Of a DNA stretch of 43,158 nucleotides, positions 34,010 through 41,700 are shown piece by piece. The stretch covers positions 1 through 43,158 of the forward strand of contig JAOZFI010000054.1 in the NCBI GenBank assembly GCA_027491395.1, given 5' to 3'. A program made the position numbers and the translations under genes. Positions within the stretch are counted from its first letter, which is position 1, and each line of letters begins with the position of its first letter. The notes beneath the pieces were generated by a model. The model ran no database searches. It was not told the DNA's origin and saw nothing but the letters and a program-made list of their open reading frames with translations. The DNA is from Thermoproteota archaeon. Lineage in GTDB: Archaea; Korarchaeota; Korarchaeia; Korarchaeales; Korarchaeaceae.

Positions 34010-35012
34010 CTCCCATTATCATGATCTCAACCAGCGAGATGAAGATGGAGATTATTGACAGGGGCAGCATCGTCTTCCATCCCAAGTCCATCGCCTGATC
34101 TATCCTGAACCTCGGGTAGACGGCCCTGAGGAAGGCCCCTATCACTATTATGATGAAGGCCTTGATGAAGAGCAGAACCCCAGGCAGGAGCGGATCGTTG
34201 GCCATGAAACCTGGTATGGGGTTCCATCCTCCCAAGAAGAGTATCGCGAACACCAAGCTGAGCACGTAGAGCTTCACATAGGAAGCTCCCATGACCAGAC
34301 CGTAGAGAATGCCGCTGTACTCGGTGTAAGCGCCTGCGACTATCTCGCTTTCAGCCTCGGGTATCTCGAATGGGAACTTGCTGGTGGACATGTACATGAG
34401 GACGAGCATGGTTATGGCCGCCACCGGATTCAGGAAGATTCCCCATATGCCTTTCTGTGCCTCAGCTATCTCCACCAAGTCTAAGGAACCGTAGAGAACT
34501 GCCATAGAAAGTGCCGACAGGAACATGGGTATCTCATAGGAGACTACTATGTAGCCCTCTCTCACACCCCCTATTAGGGAGAACTTGTTGTTGCTGGCCC
34601 ATCCCATCACCACGGTGAATATCGGGGCTAGGGTTGACAGGGCCAGCACTATGAGGAGGCTTAGATCGTTTCTGAAGGCGTAGAACGTGGGGCTGACTGG
34701 TATAGCTATGGTGGGCAGGTAGGCGGCGCCAAAGAGCAGAGCAGGGGTCATTATGAAGGCCAGCTTGTCGACGGTCTTCGGTATGATGGGCTCTTGGAAC
34801 AGGTACCTGAGCAGGTCGGCGACCATCTGTATTGCACCGCCTAACGGTTTGAGGACGTAGAGAGGACCGTACCTCAGCTGCACCTTGGCTGCTATCTTCC
34901 TCTCAAGCCAGATAATCACGAGTAGGAGCAAGAAAGCCACAGTTATCCCCGGAAATATCAGGGGAACGAACACGTAAGGCTCCATTATTACACTCAACAG
35001 GTCCTGCATCAC
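34002..35012 (-). CDS. nuoH: Complex I subunit H
   Basis: 336 residues, about eight helices; forms the quinone tunnel with NuoB and NuoD. Family blocks are WLERKIAAKVQLRYGP near the N-terminus, GWASNNKFSLIGGVREGYIVVSYEIP, and FEIPEAESEIVAGAYTEYSGI, with the conserved Glu residues of the E-channel. It overlaps nuoD by 4 nt (ATGA) and nuoI by 8 nt. Confidence 0.96.
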   Translation of the reverse strand: MMQDLLSVIMEPYVFVPLIFPGITVAFLLLLVIIWLERKIAAKVQLRYGPLYVLKPLGGAIQMVADLLRYLFQEPIIPKTVDKLAFIMTPALLFGAAYLPTIAIPVSPTFYAFRNDLSLLIVLALSTLAPIFTVVMGWASNNKFSLIGGVREGYIVVSYEIPMFLSALSMAVLYGSLDLVEIAEAQKGIWGIFLNPVAAITMLVLMYMSTSKFPFEIPEAESEIVAGAYTEYSGILYGLVMGASYVKLYVLSLVFAILFLGGWNPIPGFMANDPLLPGVLLFIKAFIIIVIGAFLRAVYPRFRIDQAMDLGWKTMLPLSIISIFISLVEIMIMGGA

Positions 35013-36178
35013 CTATCAGCCTCCGGCGGGAAGTAATCCAGACTACCGTAAATCGCGGGGATGTCAGCGACTCTGGCTCCCTTGGTGAGGTGCTCGAAGA
35101 GTATGACGTTCCTGAACGAGGGGGTGACCATCCTCATCCTGTAGGGGCTCATCTTCCCGTCGCTGATTATGTGGAAGACGACCTCTCCCCTTCCTCCCTC
35201 TACCCTAGCCACGGCCTCTCCGGCCGGGACCCTTAGGTTGGCGAAGACTCCGGGGAACTTTATGTGACCAGTCTCCTCCACCTGCTTCCTCAGGTTCGGC
35301 GGTATCATCTTCATGTATTTCTCGTCGAGGATGGGACCGTCAGGTATATTCTTCAAGACCTGTCTGATTATCTTGATGCTCTCCTGTATCTCCCTAACCC
35401 TTACCATGACCCTAGCGAATGCATCGCCAGCCTCCTCCGTTATCACGTCGAAATCCAGTTCGGGATAGGCCGCATAGGGTTCCGCCTTCCTGACGTCGTA
35501 GGGGACTCCGCTGGCCCTTAGGTTCGGCCCAGTCACGCCAAGTTTTATCGCATCCTCCTTGGTCAGCACCCCCACTCCCTCGAGCCTGGCCCTAGTCACA
35601 GGGTTGTTGAAGTAGATGTCGAAGTAGTCGGGCATCCTGTTCTCTAGGTACCTCATCACCCTCTCCACCTTGTCCTCGAAGCCTTGAGGCAGATCCCTCC
35701 TCACCCCTCCGGGCACTATGTAGGAGTAGGTCAGTCTGGCACCCGTCAGCTCTTGTGCCAGTTCTATTAGGGGCTCTCTGTCGCCGAAGCACCACATGTA
35801 AGCGGTTGATGACCCTATCATGACCCCGTGAATGCCCATGCCGTAGAAGTGGCTGTGAATCCTGTTTATCTCCGCTAGGAGGGTCCTCAGGTACTGTGCC
35901 CTAGGTGGTGGCTCTATTCCCAGCAGCTTCTCCACGGCCATGACGTAGGCCAAGTTGTTGGCGGTGGTATCAGCCAAAGAAGGCCTCTCCACCAACGGTA
36001 TTATCTGAAGGTACTTCTTGACTTCTGCCAGCTTCTCTACCGATCGATGCACGTAACCTATGTTGGGCCTCAGCTCGACCACTATATCCCCGTCTATCTT
36101 GGCCACAAGCCTCATGTGCCCCGATGCGGGATGTTGAGGACCTATTAGTACCTCTAACTCTCTCTCCTCTAAACTCAT
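35009..36178 (-). CDS. nuoD: Complex I subunit D (49 kDa)
   Basis: 389 residues; forms the quinone pocket and derives from the large subunit of NiFe hydrogenases. IGPQHPASGHMRL near the N-terminus includes the His that lines the quinone site; ADTTANNLAYVMAVEKLLG and GVRRDLP are conserved. The nickel-binding Cys pairs of hydrogenases are absent, which marks complex I and not a hydrogenase. The C-terminus SLDYFPPEADR matches the usual ...DR end. ATG start overlaps nuoC by 4 nt. Confidence 0.96.
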   Translation of the reverse strand: MSLEERELEVLIGPQHPASGHMRLVAKIDGDIVVELRPNIGYVHRSVEKLAEVKKYLQIIPLVERPSLADTTANNLAYVMAVEKLLGIEPPPRAQYLRTLLAEINRIHSHFYGMGIHGVMIGSSTAYMWCFGDREPLIELAQELTGARLTYSYIVPGGVRRDLPQGFEDKVERVMRYLENRMPDYFDIYFNNPVTRARLEGVGVLTKEDAIKLGVTGPNLRASGVPYDVRKAEPYAAYPELDFDVITEEAGDAFARVMVRVREIQESIKIIRQVLKNIPDGPILDEKYMKMIPPNLRKQVEETGHIKFPGVFANLRVPAGEAVARVEGGRGEVVFHIISDGKMSPYRMRMVTPSFRNVILFEHLTKGARVADIPAIYGSLDYFPPEADR

Positions 36179-36651
36179 GCGTTTATCCCCTCCGTCTTCA
36201 CCTTGAACTCCTTCCTGAGTGGCGGTATGCCCTCGTAGCTTTCTGGAAGCAGTAACCTCTCACCCATCCTAGGATGGCCCTCGAACACTATGCCCATGAG
36301 GTCGTGCTCTTCGTGCTCTTGGTAGAGGACGCTCGGCCAGACCTCCAGCAAGGAGGGCATCTTGGGGTCGTCGTAGGGCAGCTCGGTCCTCAGGTTGACT
36401 ATGAAGTAGGCTAGCTCCAAGTTGGAGTACGAGGATGAGACATACACTACCTCGAACCTCTCGTTCGGGTAATCGATGGCCGTGACTGCCTTAACATGGT
36501 CAAAGCCCATTTCCTTGAGCCTCTTCGCTGCCTCCACTATCTTCTCCCGAGAGACTTTCACATCCACCACATTCGGCTCCTTCCCAGAGATCTCAGCGCC
36601 CAGATCCTTCATCCTCTCCTCTATTTGACTCTTCAGTTCCTCAAACTTCAT
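36175..36651 (-). CDS. nuoC: Complex I subunit C (30 kDa)
   Basis: 158 residues. The signature VWPSVLYQEHEEHDLMGIVFEGHP, then RLLLPESYEGIPPLRKEF, is typical of NuoC. A structural subunit of the connecting module that packs on NuoD. ATG start, overlapping nuoB by 11 nt and nuoD by 4 nt. Confidence 0.95.
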   Translation of the reverse strand: MKFEELKSQIEERMKDLGAEISGKEPNVVDVKVSREKIVEAAKRLKEMGFDHVKAVTAIDYPNERFEVVYVSSSYSNLELAYFIVNLRTELPYDDPKMPSLLEVWPSVLYQEHEEHDLMGIVFEGHPRMGERLLLPESYEGIPPLRKEFKVKTEGINA

Positions 36652-37165
36652 AGGTCACCAGCTCCCCCTTCCTTATCTTCCTCTGAAGCATGATTATCGC
36701 TTGGGCAACTGCCTCGGGTCTTGGCGGGCATCCAGGGATGTAGACGTGAACTGGAAGGATGTCCTTCGGTCTCACTATGTTGTAGCTGTTCCAGAATATG
36801 CCGCCATCTATGCCGCAAGCACCCATGGCAACCACGAACTTGGGATCGGGCATCTGCTCGTAGACCCATATCGCCGCCTCGGCCATCTTCTTGCTAAGGG
36901 TCCCCTCTATGAAGAGGACGTTGCACTGCCTAGACGCTATGAAGGGGAGGAACCCGAACCTCTCGGTGTCGAACTTGGGCGCGGCGGAGGCTCCGAATTC
37001 AGCTCCGCAGCAGGCGGTAGTGAAGTGGACCGGCCATAGGGAGAAGGCTATCCCCCAGTCCCTCAGGCTCCTGATGGGAGTCTTGTTCACCAGCCAAGCT
37101 GCCGCCTTCCTGGCGGCTTTCTCCAAGTTACCAACCCACATGCTTCCCTCTAATGCGCAGACCAT
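36641..37165 (-). CDS. nuoB: Complex I subunit B, cluster N2
   Basis: Carries the terminal 4Fe-4S cluster N2 beside quinone. Its four ligands are visible as Cys52-Cys53 (TTACCGAEFG), Cys117 (MGACGIDGG) and Cys146 (YIPGCPPRPEA). 174 residues, standard. It overlaps nuoA by 16 nt; the exact start within MVCALEGSMW is uncertain and could be a few codons later. Confidence 0.96.
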   Translation of the reverse strand: MVCALEGSMWVGNLEKAARKAAAWLVNKTPIRSLRDWGIAFSLWPVHFTTACCGAEFGASAAPKFDTERFGFLPFIASRQCNVLFIEGTLSKKMAEAAIWVYEQMPDPKFVVAMGACGIDGGIFWNSYNIVRPKDILPVHVYIPGCPPRPEAVAQAIIMLQRKIRKGELVTYEV

Positions 37166-37536
37166 AGTTCCAGCCTCCTAACGTAGTATATCCCGAACAC
37201 GAGAGGGGATGCGAGGATCGCCACCATGGCGCCGAAAAGAAGAGTTGTGTTTAGAATGTATCTATGGGCCTCCATCAGGAATAGGAAAGAGTAGATCATG
37301 ATGGGCTCTAGGGTAAGGAACAGGATCAGGAAGGGATAGTATTGCATCATGAAGAGGCCTCTTGCCCTCCCCCGCGGCGGGTTAGCGCACTCATACCTCT
37401 CTCTCTTTCTGGGATACTCCTTAGCTGGGGATAGTATCTTACCGAGGATAAAACCGATTATCCCAAGTCCTATACCTATCGCAATGCCTAAGGAAAATGT
37501 CACGAGGATCTCATTTGTCAAACCGAGACCTTCCAT
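37150..37536 (-). CDS. nuoA: Complex I subunit A
   Basis: First gene of the operon, 128 residues, three helices. The loop between helices 1 and 2 has the signature KRERYECANPP, with the conserved Cys that is exposed in the deactive state of the enzyme, and MQYYPFLILFLTLEPIMI follows. ATG at 37536 has AAGGAA just upstream and a TATA box about 40 nt upstream. Confidence 0.93.
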   Translation of the reverse strand: MEGLGLTNEILVTFSLGIAIGIGLGIIGFILGKILSPAKEYPRKRERYECANPPRGRARGLFMMQYYPFLILFLTLEPIMIYSFLFLMEAHRYILNTTLLFGAMVAILASPLVFGIYYVRRLELWSAH

Positions 37537-37816
37537 GATTCCTTGCCCCGTTCGAGATTCGAAATAATAGTTAAAAGCTTTCCTAGTTGATTATTGTAAA
37601 TTAAACTGTAGATATTATAGAAATATATTTCGTAAGATATCTGAGAGAAAAATTTATTTTTATATTTTAGCCCAAGCATAAAATATATTGGGATTTTTTC
37701 GTCTATCGTCGGAGTACATAGGTAGTTCGGAGCGGTTAACTTGGGATGGATCCGGTGCATCCTTATTGTGTGTGCGGTCAAAGATACTCGACCTTATCAT
37801 TAAAAAAATAGAGGTG
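37537..37816. other. AT-rich intergenic region holding the nuo promoter
   Basis: About 280 bp, much richer in A+T than the flanking genes, between nuoA and the ferritin-like gene. The only feature I can support is the nuo promoter at 37571-37580. An open frame runs across most of it on the minus strand, but its Asn/Tyr/Ile/Lys-rich composition looks like chance translation of AT-rich DNA. Confidence 0.5.
37571..37580 (-). promoter_or_regulatory. TATA box of the nuo operon
   Basis: AAGCTTTTAA on the minus strand is centred about 40 nt upstream of the nuoA ATG, predicting a transcript start near 37550 and a leader of about 14 nt with the AAGGAA ribosome-binding site. Confidence 0.55.
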
Positions 37817-38110
37817 CTAGTGACCTTCTAGTAGTTCTTTCACTTCCTTTCTTCCCTCCTCTAGCTCTTTCACCTGCTCGGGGTCCAGAGAGAGGAGGAG
37901 TTCTAGAAACTCTCCTACATGAGTCTTTTCCTCCTTGGCCACGTCTAAGAATATCTTTCTGGCTTTCTCATCGTCTGTCGCATTGGCGAATTGAATGTAG
38001 AGGTTTATAGCATCTAGTTCAGCTATAATGGCATACCTCAGGGCTTGAGAGAGCTCCTCACGGGTCATCTTCCTTCCTCTTGAGAGCGACGCCGGGTTCT
38101 CAGCCAGCAT
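37817..38110 (-). CDS. Half-ferritin-like protein (encapsulated-ferritin type)
   Basis: About 97 residues with two predicted helices carrying metal-site residues: AIIAELDAINLYIQFA (Glu) and DVAKEEKTHVGEFLELLLSLDPEQ (ExxH). This arrangement resembles the short ferritin-like proteins packed inside encapsulin shells (EncFtn/Flp types), which must dimerise to build a di-iron site. ATG 38110 is preferred over GTG 38125: GGTGG lies 6 nt upstream and the TATA box CTTTAAAG (38143-38150) puts the transcription start downstream of the GTG. No encapsulin gene is in the window. Confidence 0.78.
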   Translation of the reverse strand: MLAENPASLSRGRKMTREELSQALRYAIIAELDAINLYIQFANATDDEKARKIFLDVAKEEKTHVGEFLELLLSLDPEQVKELEEGRKEVKELLEGH

Positions 38111-38142
38111 GTAAGACCACCCCACTACCGAGGAGGCTTTCC

Positions 38143-38150
38143 CTTTAAAG
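38143..38150 (-). promoter_or_regulatory. TATA box of the half-ferritin gene
   Basis: CTTTAAAG is centred about 37 nt upstream of the ATG at 38110, giving a predicted transcript start near 38122. Confidence 0.5.
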
Positions 38151-38225
38151 TTGGAGGGATCCCTCAGTAGGAGCCCCTGAACCCTCTAGAATGCTTATTT
38201 CGTAAAAAGAGTGAACAAAATCAAG

Positions 38226-38744
38226 TTAAAATTCTATACCTTCCCTTGCATGGATCCCGGATGAGAAGGGGTGCTTCACCTCCTTGAACTCGGTCACATA
38301 GTCCGCCAATTCATAAAAAGAGGGAGGAGCGTATCTTCCAGTAAGGACAACCTCCGTGCGTGGGTGCCTCGACTTAACTGCCGAGATCACCTCCTCCTCA
38401 TCGATTAGATTGAAGGCCACAGCCACGTTCACCTCGTCCAAGATCACCAATCTGTAACTGCCGGAGGCCATGGCTTCAGCGGCCTCTTTGAGACCTCTCT
38501 TGGCCATGGCTATATCTTCCTCTGTTGGCCTCTTTGGATCCACGAACCTCTCGCTGCCGAACCTCCTTACCTCTATCTCGGGTATTTTTCTGACCGCCAC
38601 GACCTCCCCTGTTGGTAGTCCCTTCAGGAACTGGACTATGAGGACTCTACCTCCCCTTCCGGCTACCCTCAACGCCAGGCCAAAAGCCGCCGTGGTCTTT
38701 CCCTTGCCGTTACCCGTATAGAGGTGTACCAGCCCTCCGCTCAC
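38226..38744 (-). CDS. cobO: Cob(I)yrinic acid a,c-diamide adenosyltransferase
   Basis: Adds the 5'-deoxyadenosyl group of ATP to reduced corrinoid to make adenosylcobalamin (CobA/CobO/BtuR family). The P-loop TGNGKGKTTA is at residues 10-19, with VLIVQFLKG, the LVILDEVNVA Walker-B-like strand and VVLTGRYAP also conserved. 172 residues. GTG start with GAGGGG 6 nt upstream, only 10 nt after the stop of the B12-dependent ribonucleotide reductase, so they form an operon and the product is the cofactor of the upstream enzyme. Confidence 0.94.
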   Translation of the reverse strand: MSGGLVHLYTGNGKGKTTAAFGLALRVAGRGGRVLIVQFLKGLPTGEVVAVRKIPEIEVRRFGSERFVDPKRPTEEDIAMAKRGLKEAAEAMASGSYRLVILDEVNVAVAFNLIDEEEVISAVKSRHPRTEVVLTGRYAPPSFYELADYVTEFKEVKHPFSSGIHAREGIEF

Positions 38745-38754
38745 TTGAATCCCC

Positions 38755-41700
38755 TCAAGAGACCACGCAGGCCGACCACCCGCAGTCCAAGCAGGTGACG
38801 CAGTCCTCCTTGTACACCAGCCTGGTGCTGCCGCACTCTGGACACCTCTCCACGTGATTCGCTGGCTGTGGCGATGGAGGTTTGAAGACCGGCTGAGCTA
38901 GAGCCTTCTCCTCAACGGGAGCCTTCTTGAGCTGGGGGAGCTCTATACCGAGCATCTCCATCATCTTAAGCGTCTGGTTCTCTGTCTTCACCACGTACTC
39001 ACCTTTCCTCTGGGAGGGGGTCACGAGAACCTGGGCCGCCTTAGAGCCGTCCCTGTAGACGGTGATGCCCTTCAATCCCAGCTTGTAGGCGAACAGGTAG
39101 GCCTTCTCAACGTCCGAGACGGACACCCAGTTGGGCATGTTTATTGTCTTGCTCACAGCAGCGCAGATCCACTTGGCTATCTCCGCCTGGGCCCTGACGT
39201 GATCCCACCACGGTATGTCGTAGGCCACGAGGAACACCTGCTGCATCCTCTTGAAGAGCTCCTCCTTGCCCTCGGGAGGCTCTATCCCCTGAAGCGAACC
39301 CCCATTATCGGCAATCTCCTTAAGAAGCTTCTCGTGGTAGAGGCCGTTCTCCTTGAGTTGCCTTTCCAACTCCCTGTCCACGTAGAAGAAAGAGCCGACG
39401 GATACCCTCTTCTCATACACCAGAGCGAATTGAGGCTCTATTCCCGATGAAACGTCAGCTATCATGGAGATAGAACCAGTCGGGGCTATCGTCGTTACTT
39501 CGGCGTTCCTGATCCCGTACCTCCGTAACTCGTCCTTAAGGGTGTCCCAGTCTAGGTGCCACCACTCCGGATGATAGAAGCCCTCGACCGGCATTTCCCC
39601 CTTGACGTACCCTGATCTCCCGTAAAGTGGGAAGGCCCCCCTTTCTTTGGCCATTTCAACGCTCTCCTTCATGGCGAAGTAGGTGAGGTACTCAGCCACC
39701 CTCCTCATGAAATCGAAGCCCTCCTCACTATTGTACGGTATTCCCAGCGCGAAGAGGACGTCAGCCAACCCCATCAAACCGAGGCCGACCTTTCTCGTGG
39801 CCTTGGTGTTCCTCTCTATCTCCGGAATGGGGAACTTATTCACATCGATGACATTGTCGAGGAAACGAAGGGCCAGCCTTACGTCCTCAGAGTAAGAATC
39901 CCAATCGAAGGATGTAATTCCGTTCTCTCTCCTTATGTAAGCATATAAGTTAATACTTCCTAGGTTACATGACTCATATGGATATAAAGGCTCCTCACCA
40001 CAGTTGTGGTTTATCAGACCGTTCGCGATGTAGTTATGATATGTTGGGACGGTGAAGTCGTAGAAGTCCACTAAACCAGCATCCTCCACAGAGGAGACAG
40101 TTACCCATACCGAGTCCCTCTTTGTTTTTCTTAAGAGAAGTTTCTCAAGCTTTTCAATGCTCTCAAATCCTATTAAGTCCTTGAAGATCTTCCTGCTATA
40201 GCCCTTAATTATCAGCTCGTAGTATCCACCGGCCTTGTAAGTCCTCTCCTCCCCATCTTTAGTCGTGTAATGGAATTTCCCTTCATAGGGCCTCTCGTAT
40301 ATGGCTGAGTATATTCCAAAGGTGGTGAGCAGCACCTGTACCTCCTTCAGTAGTTCCAAGCTGGCGCTGGTCAGCCTCACCGCCCTGTCTGCGTCCACAT
40401 ACCCGTCTGCCGTAAACAGGCCGCTGAGGAACGCTAACAGGGCTCTAGGTGAGAGGCTCCATGCTACATCGGGCAGGCTTCTCTCTCTGCTCCTCTCCAT
40501 CGTCTGACCCATCAGTTTCATGATATTCTTGTAGACAGTCGTTGCCCTGTTGTACTGGACCTTGTGCTCGCTCTCGCTCAGTACGTAAGTGTGGGAGAGT
40601 GGGTTGCCTCCGATCTTCTCTATCCCCCTCCTGACCCTCTCCTCAGCAGCCTTATCTCCGTGGCTGAAGAACCACGCTACATAATGCTTGTTCAGGGTCC
40701 CATCACCAACCAGCCAACCCAACGCAAAGGCCACATCCTCGTCCAAGTCGTAACTACCTTCATAGATCTCATCCAAGAACCAAGGGTGCAACCTCGCCAG
40801 TTTGATCTTATCCCCGGGCTTGAGATCTTTCGCCTCTATCCAGCCTTCTGGCGTGAGGACCTTGTGCTCTGGGGTGAGTGTCAACTCATATCCCTCCTTC
40901 GTGACCACCCTCAGTCCCTGCTTCCTTCCCACATGCCAGACCCAAGCTCTGACCCTCTTTGGAATGAGGAGCCTCAATTCATCTCCATGTACAGTCCTGT
41001 AGATGACCTCATCTCCCTCCGTAGCTACCAATTCTGTCTCATAGGCTTGAGGCTCACCGCTATCGCCCAAGACATCTTCATCAACGGCTACCGCCTTGAC
41101 GGGGCCCCTCATCTTAGATAGTCGATAGATTTCAGAGGCCCGGAACCATCCTGCTGGCGTGAGCACCCTAGTATCGCCAGCTACGCAGGGATTTGTTGAT
41201 TTTATTTCACCTAATGCTTCTTTCATTATATTTCTTTTGTTTATATTATCAGCGAACAACACACCCGGATCTCCGGTGCGCCAAGCCATCTCGGCTATCT
41301 TCCTGAAGAACTCCCTAGGATTCAGGGTATCCCAAACTTCGCCATTTCTGGGATTGATGAGGGTGTACTCCTCTCCAGACTCGAACTTGGGCCAGAAGTC
41401 CTCCGTTATCATCACTGATATGTTGAAGTTCTCGAACTGACCGGGCTTGGCTTTGGCCTCCACGAACTTCCATATATCGGGATGCCACACCTCCAGTATG
41501 CCCATATTTGCTCCTCTTCTGCGCCCTCCCTGCTTCACCACGTCCGTGATCACGTCTATTATTCTCATGAAACTGACCGGCCCCGAGGCCTGACCTCCGG
41601 TTGACCTGACTATGTCGCCCTGTGGTCTGAGCTTTGAGTAATTGATCCCCACTCCTCCGCCGGACTTGAATATCATCGCTGCGTCCGTGGCAGCCTTCAT

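Noticed and set aside
35009-36178. NuoD as a NiFe-hydrogenase large subunit
   Set aside because: The N- and C-terminal CxxC nickel ligands are absent, and all other complex I genes surround it.
37518-37781. 87-codon minus-strand open frame upstream of nuoA
   Set aside because: Composition (Asn, Tyr, Ile, Lys) mirrors AT-rich promoter DNA, it overlaps nuoA in another frame, and it contains the nuo TATA box.
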